50,346 nt of DNA, taken from Nitrospirota bacterium (lineage in GTDB: Bacteria; Nitrospirota; Thermodesulfovibrionia; Thermodesulfovibrionales; UBA6898). Below are positions 24,012-33,186 of this stretch, piece by piece. Numbering within the stretch: the stretch's first letter is position 1; each line of letters begins with the position of its first letter. The stretch covers positions 1 through 50,346 of the forward strand of contig JAJZPM010000022.1 in the NCBI GenBank assembly GCA_021811105.1. The letters are read 5' to 3'. The notes under the pieces were generated by a model. The model had not been told where the DNA came from and searched no databases. It was given only the letters and a program-made list of their open reading frames with translations. The position numbers and the translations under genes were made by a program.

Positions 24012-25216
24012 ACAGCGACGTACACGACATAAAAGGGTCTTCGGCCGGGACCTACGACAGGGTACTCCTCTTCGGCATGATGCTGCTCCTTGCCTTCGGG
24101 GCGCTCATGATCTACAGCTCGACGTCTGTGGTGACACCCCTCAGCGCAAAAAAGAATATCACGGAATTTTACTATTTCAAGCGGCACCTTCTTACGATGG
24201 CCCTCGGGTGTCTCGCGATGCTCTGCACCTATTCGATCAAGCCGTCTACGCTGAAAAAGATGTCCATTCCTCTTCTGGTCTGTTCCTTTGTTCTCCTCGG
24301 CCTTGTGTTCGTGCCGCATATAGGAGTCACGGCGGGCGGGGCGAGGAGATGGATAAGGCTCTGGCCGACGACCTTTCAGCCCTCGGAGCTCGTCAAACTT
24401 GCGATGGTCATATTTCTCGCGAGATACATGTCGATGCCCGGCTACCGCACCGAGAGTTTCGGTTCGTTCGTGAAGCCTCTTATAGTGATGGCCGCATTCC
24501 AGGCGGTCTTTCTGAAACAGCCCGATTTCGGATCGACGATGAGCCTCGCGTTTCTCACGTTCGCTATGCTCTTCATCTCCGGGATGCGGCTGAGGTACAT
24601 CGCCTCGGTGCTGGTGCTCGCGATCCCGGTGGTCTACAAACTTGCGATGGAACCCTACCGGCTTCGCCGGATCACGTCGTTCCTCGATCCCTGGAAGGAC
24701 CCACTCGGCAGCGGTTTTCAGCTGGTACAGTCTTTTATCTCGCTCGGCAGCGGCGGACTCACCGGCCTGGGGCTCGGCGAGTCGAAACAGAAGCTCTCGT
24801 TCCTGCCGGCGTCCCACACTGACTTTATTTTCTGTCTTGTGGGCGAAGAGCTCGGTTTGATCGGAGCTTCGGTCCTCATCGCTCTTTTTGTGTTTCTCTT
24901 CGTGCGGGGCATCAGGATAGCCGGCAGGGCAAAGGGCAAATTCGTGGGGTATCTCGCGTACGGGCTTACCCTGATGATATCTGTCCAGGCGCTTATCAAT
25001 TTTGCCGTGGTCACCGGCCTCGTGCCGACAAAGGGCCTCCCGTTGCCTTTTATGAGTTATGGGGGCTCCGCACTCCTCGTCAACATGGCGGCGGTGGGTA
25101 TACTCCTGAAGATATCAAAGGGTGAGAGCGAGAAAGCGGCCGCAGAAGACGACAGTGCGAAGGCGCGGAGGATCGCCAGAAGAAATATCTATAGCAGAAA
25201 GGGGTACGGCCAATGA
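24008..25216 (+). CDS. ftsW: Septal peptidoglycan glycosyltransferase, SEDS family
   Basis: FtsW polymerises lipid II at the septum as partner of FtsI. The protein is 402 residues with about ten membrane helices. It begins with a GTG overlapping the murD stop (GTGA). Motifs typical of SEDS proteins are GGARRWIRLWPTTFQPSELVK, KQPDFGSTM, GSGFQLVQSFISLGSGGLTG, LGESKQKLSFLPASHTDFIF, EELGLIGAS, and GLPLPFMSYGGSALL near the C-terminus. A charged cytoplasmic tail follows. It overlaps murG by four bases. Confidence 0.97.
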   Translation: MNSDVHDIKGSSAGTYDRVLLFGMMLLLAFGALMIYSSTSVVTPLSAKKNITEFYYFKRHLLTMALGCLAMLCTYSIKPSTLKKMSIPLLVCSFVLLGLVFVPHIGVTAGGARRWIRLWPTTFQPSELVKLAMVIFLARYMSMPGYRTESFGSFVKPLIVMAAFQAVFLKQPDFGSTMSLAFLTFAMLFISGMRLRYIASVLVLAIPVVYKLAMEPYRLRRITSFLDPWKDPLGSGFQLVQSFISLGSGGLTGLGLGESKQKLSFLPASHTDFIFCLVGEELGLIGASVLIALFVFLFVRGIRIAGRAKGKFVGYLAYGLTLMISVQALINFAVVTGLVPTKGLPLPFMSYGGSALLVNMAAVGILLKISKGESEKAAAEDDSAKARRIARRNIYSRKGYGQ

Positions 25217-26322
25217 AAGTGCTCATCGCCGGGGGCGGCACGGGCGGCCACCTCTTCCCCGGACTGGCGATCGCGGAAGAATTACGAAGAAGGGACGAAC
25301 GCAACGAAGTGTTTTTTGTGGGCACTGAAAACGGGATAGAGGCAAGGATAATCCCGAGGGAGGGATACCCGATCAAGTTTGTCAGGTCCGAAGGGATCGT
25401 AGGGAAGTCCTTTGGAAAGAAGGCGAGGGCCCTCGTTAAGGTGCTGCTTTCCGCGCTGGACGCACGGCGGATACTCAACGCCGTGGTGCCGGACATCGTG
25501 ATCGGTGTCGGCGGTTATTCGTCGGGCGCGGTAGTCCTGATTGCCGGGCTCAAGTCGATCCCCACGATGATCCATGAGCAGAACTCCGTTCCGGGCCTGA
25601 CGAACAGAATGCTCGGAAAGGTCGTGAAGAGGGTCTGCGTGACCTATCACGAGAGTATCACCGCCTTTCCGATGGGCAGGACATTCTTCACGGGAAACCC
25701 GATACGCGCCAGGATCCTGAAGGGTGACCGGGAAGCTGCCTCCCGGCTTTTTTCGCTCGACAAGGACCTCTTCACCGTCTTCATCTTCGGCGGCAGTTCG
25801 GGCGCGAGGTCGATAAACAGGACGATGGTTGACGCCCTGAACCACCTCACCGACCTCAGAGACAGGATACAGTTCCTCCACCAGACGGGAGACAGGGATT
25901 TCGAGAATATACGGGACGCATACCGCAAGGCCGGTGTAAAGGGCACGGTTGCTCCCTTTATCTATCAGATGGCCGAGGCATATGCCATCGGCGACGTCGT
26001 CGTTTCGAGGGCGGGGGCTACTACGCTAGCCGAGATTACCGCACTGGGGAAGCCGGCTGTCCTTATTCCTTATCCCCATGCCGCAGGGCGTCACCAGGAA
26101 TTCAACGCAGTGAAACTGAGGGAGATGGGCGCCGCATACATGATACTCGAGGACGAGATGAAGGGCGAAACGCTCGCGGCTAGAATAAGGACGCTTTATG
26201 AAAGCGAGTCCGCGCGGACCGAGATGCAGAAGGCGAGCCGAGGGCTCGGCAGGCCCGACGCCTGCGCACGGATCGTAGACATTGCGGTGAGCCTCGCAAA
26301 AACAGTGAAGAGTGAAAAATAG
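25213..26322 (+). CDS. murG: Lipid II synthase (UDP-GlcNAc transferase)
   Basis: MurG adds GlcNAc to lipid I at the inner face of the membrane to make lipid II. The protein is 369 residues. The N-terminal glycine-rich loop GGGTGGHLFPGLAIAEEL, GVGGYSSGAVV, IHEQNSVPGLTNRML, GNPIRARIL, the second glycine loop FGGSSGARSINRTM and ISRAGATTLAEIT-like SRAGATTLAEI are all present. PYPHAAGRHQEFNA contacts the donor. The last residues and stop codon (TVKSEK) come from an AGTGAAGAGTGAAAAATAG low-complexity stretch, so the C-terminus may have been reshaped by the repeat. Confidence 0.97.
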   Translation: MKVLIAGGGTGGHLFPGLAIAEELRRRDERNEVFFVGTENGIEARIIPREGYPIKFVRSEGIVGKSFGKKARALVKVLLSALDARRILNAVVPDIVIGVGGYSSGAVVLIAGLKSIPTMIHEQNSVPGLTNRMLGKVVKRVCVTYHESITAFPMGRTFFTGNPIRARILKGDREAASRLFSLDKDLFTVFIFGGSSGARSINRTMVDALNHLTDLRDRIQFLHQTGDRDFENIRDAYRKAGVKGTVAPFIYQMAEAYAIGDVVVSRAGATTLAEITALGKPAVLIPYPHAAGRHQEFNAVKLREMGAAYMILEDEMKGETLAARIRTLYESESARTEMQKASRGLGRPDACARIVDIAVSLAKTVKSEK

Positions 26323-26323
26323 G
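26299..26323. repeat. Low-complexity AGTGAAAA-type repeat at the end of murG
   Basis: AACAGTGAAGAGTGAAAAAT supplies the final codons and stop of murG. It is related to the repeats inside murD and the carboxypeptidase gene. Confidence 0.55.
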
Positions 26324-26363
26324 AAATGAAAATTATTACTCCGGGAACAAAATTCCGTAATTT

Positions 26364-26441
26364 GTCATTCCCGCAGTCTTTAGGCGGGAATCCAGAAAGA
26401 ACAGAGTCCCTGGATGCCCGACAAAGAAACTCGGGCATGAC
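26364..26441. repeat. Dispersed palindromic repeat, copy 3
   Basis: It begins GTCATTCCCGCAG, contains GGCGGGAATCCAG and CTGGATGCCCGA, and ends TCGGGCATGAC. It fills most of the murG-murC gap and is the only sizeable interruption in the tightly packed middle of the dcw cluster. Confidence 0.75.
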
Positions 26442-26503
26442 GATATTTAATTGCCGGGTTAATAAAAAACGAAGCACATCGGGGAAAAGAAAAGAGAGCG
26501 CAA

Positions 26504-27892
26504 GTGTTTGAAAAATACAGGGTCATACATTTTGTGGGGATAGGCGGCATCGGCATGTCGGGCATCGCAGAGGTGCTGGTAAACCTCGGATACGAAGTCA
26601 CCGGTTCGGACATGAAGGAGTCCGACACCACGAAGCGGCTCCGTAATATGGGTATAAGGATCCACATCGGGCACCGGGAAGAGAACATCGACAGTGCGCA
26701 TGTCGTGGTGGTGTCATCGGCGGTCCCTTTCGATAATCCGGAAATCGAGAGCGCCCACAGGCGCAATGTTCCGGTAATCCCGCGCGCAGAAATGCTTGCC
26801 GAACTTGCGAGACTGAAATACAGCGTCCTTGTGGCCGGCGCCCACGGCAAGACGACCACTACGTCTCTTATCTCCACTGTCCTGGCCGGCGGAGGGTTTG
26901 ACCCGACGATCATCATCGGCGGCAAGCTGAAGGGGATCGGCAGCAACGCAAAACTCGGAAAGGGTGAATTCCTCGTGGCCGAGGCTGACGAAAGCGACGG
27001 GTCCTTCCTGAAGCTTTCCCCTACGATCGCAGTCGTGACGAACATAGACAGGGAGCATATGGAATTCTTCAGGGACATGAAGGGCCTCAGGGACGCCTTT
27101 CTGTCGTTTATCAATAAGGTGCCTTTCTACGGAGTATCTTTCCTCTGCGCTGAGAACGAGCATCTTCAGGAGTTGCTGCCGGACATACACCGGAGGTTCC
27201 TTACCTACGGTCTTTCTTCGGCGGCGGACATCTACGCCGACGACATCGAAAAGGGATTCATGTCGACGAGCTTCGAGGTGATCGCAAAAGGCGCCGGACT
27301 CGGCAGGTTCTCGATACCGGTCCCGGGGACGCACAACGTACTGAACGCCCTGGCCTGCATCGGTGTGGCCCGCGAACTGAAGATGGATGCCGCGAAGATA
27401 CGGGAATCGCTTGCGTCTTTCAGCGGCATACAGCGGCGGTTCGAGTTCAAGGGCGAGGCGAAGGGGATAAAGGTCTACGATGACTACGGACACCACCCGA
27501 CCGAGATACGGGCTACGCTGGCTGCAGCTTCCGAGAACCTCCGGTACCAGGGGAAAGACGCGAGGCTTTTCGTCGTCTTCCAGCCGCACCGTTTCACGAG
27601 AACGGCCGACCTGATGGAAGAGTTCGCGCGTTCCTTCACGGGGAATTATTCCGTTTTGCTCCTTGACATCTATCCCGCAGGCGAAAAGCCGATCGAAGGG
27701 GTGACGTCGAAGGCCCTGTACGAGAAGATTAAGCCCCTCGCCGGCGGGAACGTAACGTATTTCGCCGACAGGAGTGCGGCGCTGCGCAGACTGATCGTGG
27801 AGATGAAGAGGGGCGATCTGCTGCTAACCCTCGGCGCGGGCGATGTCTGGAAACTGGGCGAAGAGGCCCTGGAGAAATTACATGCGTCTTAG
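26504..27892 (+). CDS. murC: UDP-MurNAc:L-alanine ligase
   Basis: MurC adds L-Ala to UDP-MurNAc. The protein is 462 residues from a GTG start. It shows the nucleotide-binding VHFVGIGGIGMSGIAEV-like N-terminus, VVVSSAVPFDNPEI, the P-loop VAGAHGKTTTTSLIS, VAEADESDGSFLKL, VTNIDREHMEFF, FSGIQRRFEFKG and YDDYGHHPTEIRATL. C-terminal QPHRFTRTADLMEEF and GAGDVWKLGEE complete the family pattern. The upstream gap carries a palindromic repeat. The end overlaps murB by 11 bases. Confidence 0.97.
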   Translation: MFEKYRVIHFVGIGGIGMSGIAEVLVNLGYEVTGSDMKESDTTKRLRNMGIRIHIGHREENIDSAHVVVVSSAVPFDNPEIESAHRRNVPVIPRAEMLAELARLKYSVLVAGAHGKTTTTSLISTVLAGGGFDPTIIIGGKLKGIGSNAKLGKGEFLVAEADESDGSFLKLSPTIAVVTNIDREHMEFFRDMKGLRDAFLSFINKVPFYGVSFLCAENEHLQELLPDIHRRFLTYGLSSAADIYADDIEKGFMSTSFEVIAKGAGLGRFSIPVPGTHNVLNALACIGVARELKMDAAKIRESLASFSGIQRRFEFKGEAKGIKVYDDYGHHPTEIRATLAAASENLRYQGKDARLFVVFQPHRFTRTADLMEEFARSFTGNYSVLLLDIYPAGEKPIEGVTSKALYEKIKPLAGGNVTYFADRSAALRRLIVEMKRGDLLLTLGAGDVWKLGEEALEKLHAS

Positions 27893-28808
27893 CGAACAGG
27901 AATGGGTTGAAACATTCAAGGGCATCTATCAGGGAGAGGTCGGGTTCGACATCCCGATGAAGGAGTATACCAATCTCCTGATAGGCGGGCCCGCCGATGT
28001 TTTCCTGAGGCCGGAGGACCCTCTTTCGATAAGGAACCTTATGGTGACGCTCAAAAAAAAGAATGTGCCCTTTTTTACACTCGGCGGCGGCACGAACGTT
28101 CTGGTCCGCGACGGCGGGATCGAAGGGGTCGTCCTGTCTTTGAAGGAATTCAGGAGGATCGAGGTGCTGAAGGAAGCCGAAAACTATGCGGAACTGTTCG
28201 TGGAGGCTGGTGTCCCGCTCCAGAAACTCGTGAATTTCTGCAAGGAGCGCGGATATGCGGGTGTCGAGGGCCTCACCGGGGTCCCCGGCAGCGTGGGAGG
28301 TGCCATATTCGGCAACGCCGGTTCCTACGGCTGCGAGATGAAGGACACTCTTGTGTCGGTTGCGATCATGGACGCCTCAGGAAGACTGGACCGGTTTAAG
28401 GCCGAAGGCCTCGGCTTCGGGTACCGGAGTTCCGGCATAGCCCCGACCGATATCGTGCTTAGCGCAAACATGAAACTGGGCCGCGATGAAAAAGAGGCGG
28501 TCACCGCGCGAACGGAAAAATTTTTTGCCGAAAAAAAACAGACCCAGCCGATAGCCGAAAGATCTGCCGGCTGCGTCTTCAAGAACCCCGAAGGAACGTC
28601 TGCGGGTCGTCTCATCGACGAGGCAGGCTGCAAGGGGATGAAGGTCGGCGGTATTGAGGTGAGCCCGCTGCATGCGAATTTCTTTGTCAATACCGGAGCA
28701 GGCACCGCTTCGGATTATCTCGAACTCATGGACAGGGTCTCGTCTGTCGTGCAGAAGAGATTCGGTGTCGCGCTGGAAACCGAGATACGGGTGGTAGGAA
28801 GGGAATAA
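27882..28808 (+). CDS. murB: UDP-N-acetylenolpyruvoylglucosamine reductase
   Basis: MurB is a flavoprotein that reduces UDP-GlcNAc-enolpyruvate to UDP-MurNAc with NADPH. The ATG at 27882 is preceded by GGAG at seven bases and gives 308 residues. The longer open frame upstream lies inside murC. Motifs include TNLLIGGPADVFLRP, FFTLGGGTNVLVRDGGI, the FAD-binding GVEGLTGVPGSVGGAIFGNAG and RSAGCVFKNPEG with the conserved Ser-Ala-Gly-Cys. The C-terminal HANFFVNTGAGTASDYL and ETEIRVVG end the domain with the conserved Glu. Confidence 0.97.
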   Translation: MRLSEQEWVETFKGIYQGEVGFDIPMKEYTNLLIGGPADVFLRPEDPLSIRNLMVTLKKKNVPFFTLGGGTNVLVRDGGIEGVVLSLKEFRRIEVLKEAENYAELFVEAGVPLQKLVNFCKERGYAGVEGLTGVPGSVGGAIFGNAGSYGCEMKDTLVSVAIMDASGRLDRFKAEGLGFGYRSSGIAPTDIVLSANMKLGRDEKEAVTARTEKFFAEKKQTQPIAERSAGCVFKNPEGTSAGRLIDEAGCKGMKVGGIEVSPLHANFFVNTGAGTASDYLELMDRVSSVVQKRFGVALETEIRVVGRE

Positions 28809-28824
28809 AAAGAAGGAGGCGAAC

Positions 28825-29010
28825 ATGCTGAAAAAGTCCATAAATTCGGCAATTATCTATCCGATTCACGTAAACGCAGCCTTGGCCCTGAGTTACATTC
28901 AGAGAAAAAGTATTTCGCTGCGTGCGATGGCTGTATGGAGCCTCAGGTTATGGACCTTTTTCATCACATTCGCCCCTTATTTTCAGACTGAGTATGTAAT
29001 GGTGAGATAA
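28825..29010 (+). CDS. Small hypothetical protein between murB and ddl
   Basis: This is a 61-codon frame preceded by a strong GAAGGAGG site six bases before the ATG. The product has a basic N-terminus and a hydrophobic, aromatic-rich C-terminal half (WSLRLWTFFITFAPYF) that might insert in a membrane. I recognise no family. It fills the only non-repeat gap of the downstream dcw genes. It could be a real small membrane protein or a chance frame after a displaced ribosome-binding site. Confidence 0.3.
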   Translation: MLKKSINSAIIYPIHVNAALALSYIQRKSISLRAMAVWSLRLWTFFITFAPYFQTEYVMVR

Positions 29011-29028
29011 AGGAATGGAGATTGTGAA

Positions 29029-29994
29029 ATGAACATTAAGGCGCTGAAGACGAAGAAGATCGGGGTCCTTCTCGGCGGCAAGTCGGCGGAGAGAGAGGTT
29101 TCGCTCAAGTCGGGTATGGCGGTGTACCGCGCCCTCAAGGCGAAGAAATACAGGGTCGCGGCGATCGATACTGCGGGCGATGTCTGCAGTCTTCTGAAGA
29201 GGGAAAGGATCGACATAGCCTTTATCGTCCTGCACGGCGGCCACGGCGAAAACGGGGCGATCCAGGGCCTGCTCGAGGTGATGCGGATCCCGTATACCGG
29301 TTCGGGCGTCCTTGCCTCTGCGCTGGCCATGGACAAAGAGGCATCGAAAAAGGCCTTCCTCTATCACGGCGTCCCGGTGCCGCCTTTTAAAATAGTTCCA
29401 AGTTCCGAGTTCAAAGTTCCGGGTTTAAAAAAGACTGGAGAACTTAAAACTCAAAACTTAAGACTCAAAACTGGTTTTTCATTGCCCTGGGTCGTAAAGC
29501 CCGCGACGGAGGGCTCGAGCGTAGGCGTCGAGATCGTAAAGAGCCGGGCGGCGGTGGCAGGCGCGCTCAAAAAGGCGTTCGCGTACGGTGACAGGGTGTT
29601 GGTCGAGCAATACATTGCCGGCAAGGAGGTCCAGATAGGCATCCTTAACGGCAAGGTGCTCGGGGGTGTGGAGGTAAAGCCGTCCGTTGAGTTCTATAAC
29701 TACGAGGCGAAATATACGTCGGGCATGACCGAATATATCCTGCCGCCGCGGCTTGCCGTGAGGACATACGAAAAGGCGGCATCCGCGGCGCTTGCGGCAC
29801 ATACGGCGCTCGGATGCAGCGGGGCGACGAGGGTCGACCTGATAATTGCCGGCGTGAGGCCGTTTGTCCTTGAGGTCAATACTATCCCCGGCATGACCGA
29901 GACGAGCCTTCTGCCGAAGATCGCGAAACATGCCGGATTCGACTTTGTAGATCTCCTCGAAGAGATACTAGGAGGCGTCACGGGTGCGGACTAA
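29029..29994 (+). CDS. ddl: D-alanine:D-alanine ligase
   Basis: Ddl joins two D-Ala for MurF to use. It is an ATP-grasp enzyme of 321 residues. Motifs are [96 protein letters not shown] and [19 protein letters not shown]. Residues about 121-149, between PPFK and LPWVVKP, are an inserted Lys/Leu/Thr-rich stretch ([20 protein letters not shown]) encoded by low-complexity AAGTTCC and AACTCAAAACT repeats. Neighbouring motifs are intact, so the enzyme is likely active. It overlaps ftsQ by 11 bases. Confidence 0.95.
   Translation: MNIKALKTKKIGVLLGGKSAEREVSLKSGMAVYRALKAKKYRVAAIDTAGDVCSLLKRERIDIAFIVLHGGHGENGAIQGLLEVMRIPYTGSGVLASALAMDKEASKKAFLYHGVPVPPFKIVPSSEFKVPGLKKTGELKTQNLRLKTGFSLPWVVKPATEGSSVGVEIVKSRAAVAGALKKAFAYGDRVLVEQYIAGKEVQIGILNGKVLGGVEVKPSVEFYNYEAKYTSGMTEYILPPRLAVRTYEKAASAALAAHTALGCSGATRVDLIIAGVRPFVLEVNTIPGMTETSLLPKIAKHAGFDFVDLLEEILGGVTGAD
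29391..29476. repeat. Low-complexity AAGTTC/ACTCAAAA repeat inside ddl
   Basis: Units such as AGTTCCAAGTTCC, AGTTCAAAGTTCC, AACTTAAAACTCAAAACTTA and AGACTCAAAACT make an 86-base AT-rich island that remains open in the ddl frame. Confidence 0.75.
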
Positions 29995-30760
29995 GAAGCA
30001 CGTCAGAAAAAACACGGTCGTGAAGCGGGGAAAATGGTCCCACTCACTGATAACGATGAAGAGGTTCCTCCTCGTGGTGCTGCCGGTGTTGCTTGTAGTC
30101 GGCCTCGGATACCTCCTCTTCGTCTCGGCTAAGTCCGCCTTTGTCGTGCGCAAGATCGTCTTCAGCGGCAACGCGCACCTTTCGGACGATGAACTCAGGG
30201 GCTTTGCGGGTCTCAAGGGCGGCGAGAACCTGATCACGTTGTCGAGCGCCGCGATTTACGAAAAGATTTTGGCCTCTCCGTGGATCAGGTCGGTCTCGGT
30301 GAGGAAGGAGTTCCCCGACAGGCTCATCATCCGTGTGAAGGAGACGGAGCCGTTTGCCCTTCTCGATATGAAGGGACGGCTTTTCATTGTAGACGAGAGA
30401 GGAAAGATGCTCGAAAGACTGAGAGAGAGTTTTATGCCCTTTCTCCCGATTATTACAGGGGACCCGTTCGGAGACAGGGAGGTTTTTTCTGAGGCGCTTC
30501 GCCTGGTGCGCGCGATCAAGGAAACGGGACTTATGGAGAGAAAAAACCGGATAGAGGTCATCGCCCGAGGGCTTAACGAACTGGCGGTAAACCTTGACGG
30601 GCTCGTGGTGAAGGTGGGTGCAGGAGAATACGAAGACAAACTCTCCCGCCTTGCCGAACTTGAAGATGAAATCGAGAACCGGCACATACCCGTCGATTAC
30701 ATCGATCTGAGGTTCGCCAACAGGGTCGTCGTGAAACCCGTCAACGAGGTGATCAGATGA
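29984..30760 (+). CDS. ftsQ: Cell division protein FtsQ
   Basis: FtsQ (DivIB) is a bitopic inner-membrane protein that scaffolds FtsL/FtsB and recruits FtsW/FtsI. The protein is 258 residues from a GTG preceded by AGGAGG. A basic cytoplasmic N-terminus leads to a membrane helix ([20 protein letters not shown], about 28-47). A POTRA domain follows ([20 protein letters not shown]), then the FtsQ domain with [30 protein letters not shown] and [16 protein letters not shown]. It overlaps ftsA by the four-base ATGA. Confidence 0.95.
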   Translation: MRTKKHVRKNTVVKRGKWSHSLITMKRFLLVVLPVLLVVGLGYLLFVSAKSAFVVRKIVFSGNAHLSDDELRGFAGLKGGENLITLSSAAIYEKILASPWIRSVSVRKEFPDRLIIRVKETEPFALLDMKGRLFIVDERGKMLERLRESFMPFLPIITGDPFGDREVFSEALRLVRAIKETGLMERKNRIEVIARGLNELAVNLDGLVVKVGAGEYEDKLSRLAELEDEIENRHIPVDYIDLRFANRVVVKPVNEVIR

Positions 30761-32034
30761 CGAGGCAGAACATCGTCGTTGGTCTTGATGTGGGCACCAC
30801 AAAGGTATGCACGGTGGTCGCGGGCCTGCACGACTCCGGGCCGGACATGCTCGGCCTTGGGATGTCCCCTTCAACGGGGCTCAGGAAGGGTATCGTAATC
30901 AATATCGACGAGACCGTCGATTCGATAAAAAAGGCGGTAAGGGAGGCGGAATCGTCTGCGGGGGTAAGGATCAAGTCGGTCTCGGTCGGCATATCGGGAG
31001 GTCATATCAGGGGTTTCGACAGCTCAGGGGCCGTGGGCATACGGGGGAAGGAAGTGAGTCCGTCGGACGTACGGCGGGCGATAGATTCCGCAAAGACCGT
31101 GTACATCCCTCTCGACAGGGAACTGCTGCATGCGGTCCCTGCCGAATTCACGCTCGACGGACAGGACGGCATCACCGACCCTTTAGGGATGTCGGGCGTA
31201 AGGCTGGAGGCCGGGGTCCATATAGTCACCGCCGCGGTGTCGCCGATGCAGAACCTCCTGAAGTGCTGCGGAAAGGCGGGGCTCGAAGTGGCGGAGGTCG
31301 TCTTCAATCCGCTCGCCTCCGCCAATGCAGTGTTTACGAGAGAGGAAAAGTCGGCAGGGACCATTCTGATAGATCTGGGCGGCGGTACGACCGACATCGC
31401 TCTCTTCAAAGACGGGATTCTTCGGTATGCGTCGGTTATCGGGGTGGGCGGCAACCATTTCACGAACGATCTTGCGGTGGGACTTCACGTCACCATGAAC
31501 GAGGCGGAAAAGCTGAAGAAGGAGGCAGGCGCCGCGTACGAGGGTATCGTCCCCTCTTCCGAGGAGATACAGATCACCCAGGCGGGCGGCCAGAGAAGGA
31601 CACTTCCGAGAAGATATCTGGCGGAGATACTTCAGCCTAGATGTGAGGAGATGCTCGATCTTCTCAAGGGAGAGATAAAAAAATGCGGCGGATACGGAAA
31701 CGCGATTTGCGGCGTCGTGCTCATAGGAGGTGCTTCCCTTCTGACCGGCTTCGGCGAGATGGCAGAGGTGGTACTCGGTCTTCCCGTGAGGACCGGCGCT
31801 CCCGGGCATGTAAAGGGCCTGGCGGCTGTTTCCGAAGGTCCCGCGTACGCAGCCGGCGTCGGTCTTGCAACCTACGGGCAGGAACCCGAACCGGGGACGG
31901 CGGAGACGGACGCCATTCACAGTGTATTCTCCAGGGTGACGGACCTGGTACGAGATATATTCAGGCACTCAGACCATTTTCATTTGAATAACAGAAAGGA
32001 AGGGGGAGTACTATGTTTGAAATCGAGGAGATAA
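30757..32034 (+). CDS. ftsA: Cell division protein FtsA
   Basis: FtsA is an actin-like ATPase that tethers FtsZ to the membrane and couples it to septal synthesis. The protein is 425 residues. It shows VVGLDVGTTKVCTVVAG (phosphate 1), the 1C domain VSVGISGGHIRGFDSSG, ILIDLGGGTTDIALF (phosphate 2) and GVVLIGGASLLTGF (adenosine motif). The C-terminal region contains VTDLVRDIF, a possible membrane-targeting helix. The frame runs 22 bases into ftsZ, adding a short tail. Confidence 0.96.
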   Translation: MTRQNIVVGLDVGTTKVCTVVAGLHDSGPDMLGLGMSPSTGLRKGIVINIDETVDSIKKAVREAESSAGVRIKSVSVGISGGHIRGFDSSGAVGIRGKEVSPSDVRRAIDSAKTVYIPLDRELLHAVPAEFTLDGQDGITDPLGMSGVRLEAGVHIVTAAVSPMQNLLKCCGKAGLEVAEVVFNPLASANAVFTREEKSAGTILIDLGGGTTDIALFKDGILRYASVIGVGGNHFTNDLAVGLHVTMNEAEKLKKEAGAAYEGIVPSSEEIQITQAGGQRRTLPRRYLAEILQPRCEEMLDLLKGEIKKCGGYGNAICGVVLIGGASLLTGFGEMAEVVLGLPVRTGAPGHVKGLAAVSEGPAYAAGVGLATYGQEPEPGTAETDAIHSVFSRVTDLVRDIFRHSDHFHLNNRKEGGVLCLKSRR

Positions 32035-33170
32035 AGGGGCAGAAGGCCAAGATCAAGGTAATAGGCGCGGGCGGCGCAGGGGGCAACGCGATCAATAATA
32101 TGATCGCGTCGAACCTGCAGGGAGTAGAGTTCATAGGGATCAACACCGACCTTCAGGTGCTCGAGACTTCGCTGGCGCCGGTGAAGGTGCAGATAGGGCG
32201 GGAGCTTACCAGGGGGCTCGGCGCGGGGTCCAATCCCGATATCGGCAGGCAGGCCGCGCTCGAAGACAAGGCCGCGATCATGGACTGCATGGACGACTGC
32301 GACATGGTCTTTATCACCGCGGGTATGGGGGGAGGGACCGGTACCGGTGCGGCCCCGGTGATCGCCGAAATAGCGCGAGAGCTGGGAGTGCTTGCCGTTG
32401 CCGTGGTGACCAGGCCTTTCTTTTACGAAGGGAAGAAGCGGCTGATGAACGCGGAAGCGGGGATAAGAGAACTGACGAAGCATGTGGACACGCTGATCGT
32501 CATCCCCAACGACAGGATCAGCCTTGTGGTGGAAAAGGGCACGCCGATGCTGAAGTCTTTTTCGATCGCCAACGACGTACTAAGGCAGGCGGTCCAGGGG
32601 ATATCCGACATCATCCTCGTGCCCGGCCTTATCAACGTCGACTTCGCGGACGTGAAGACCATCATGGACAACGTGGGCCGCGCCGTGATGGGGAGCGGAA
32701 CCGGCAAGGGCGAAGGAGGGGCTTTTGAGGCCGCCAAAAAGGCGATTTCTAATCCGCTTCTCGAAGACTCGTCGATCGAAGGGGCGAGAGGCATTTTGAT
32801 GAACATAACCGGCGGCCTCGAACTCTCGCTGAGCGAGGTGCAGGACGCAACGGCCCTGATCCACGATTCGGCGCATGAGGACGTCAACGTAATATTCGGC
32901 GCGGTCATCGACCCCGACATAAAAGATGAAGTGAGGGTAACGGTCATCGCGACGGGGTTCGACGAAAAAAAGGAAAAAGTCGAGCTCCCGCAGATCAAGA
33001 AATGGACCCCGGTAAAAGAGCCGGTCAGTTTTAGAGGATCTGAAAGGGTGCTGGCCAAGAGTCTGAGCACGCATCTCGATGCCAATACCCCGAAGGAAGA
33101 GATTTTCAATTACGAGGATGCCATCGACCTCCCTGCGTTCCTGAGGCGGTCTTCCTCTAAAGATTTCTAA
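32013..33170 (+). CDS. ftsZ: Cell division GTPase FtsZ
   Basis: FtsZ is the tubulin-like GTPase that forms the Z ring. The protein is 385 residues. Motifs are VIGAGGAGGNAINNMI, FIGINTDLQVLE, the tubulin signature GGGTGTGAAPVIAEIA (about 106-121), the synergy loop NVDFADVKTIM and NVIFGAVIDPDIKDEVRVTVIATGF. The linker is short. The C-terminal peptide DLPAFLRR, which binds FtsA, is present near the end. AAGGAAGGGGGAG is a strong ribosome-binding site inside the end of ftsA. Confidence 0.98.
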   Translation: MFEIEEIKGQKAKIKVIGAGGAGGNAINNMIASNLQGVEFIGINTDLQVLETSLAPVKVQIGRELTRGLGAGSNPDIGRQAALEDKAAIMDCMDDCDMVFITAGMGGGTGTGAAPVIAEIARELGVLAVAVVTRPFFYEGKKRLMNAEAGIRELTKHVDTLIVIPNDRISLVVEKGTPMLKSFSIANDVLRQAVQGISDIILVPGLINVDFADVKTIMDNVGRAVMGSGTGKGEGGAFEAAKKAISNPLLEDSSIEGARGILMNITGGLELSLSEVQDATALIHDSAHEDVNVIFGAVIDPDIKDEVRVTVIATGFDEKKEKVELPQIKKWTPVKEPVSFRGSERVLAKSLSTHLDANTPKEEIFNYEDAIDLPAFLRRSSSKDF

Positions 33171-33186
33171 TTTCCCTTTTCCCCCT

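Noticed and set aside
31683-31991. Frame inside ftsA on the plus strand, rich in Arg
   Set aside because: It is an out-of-frame reading of ftsA with biased Arg content and no start signal.
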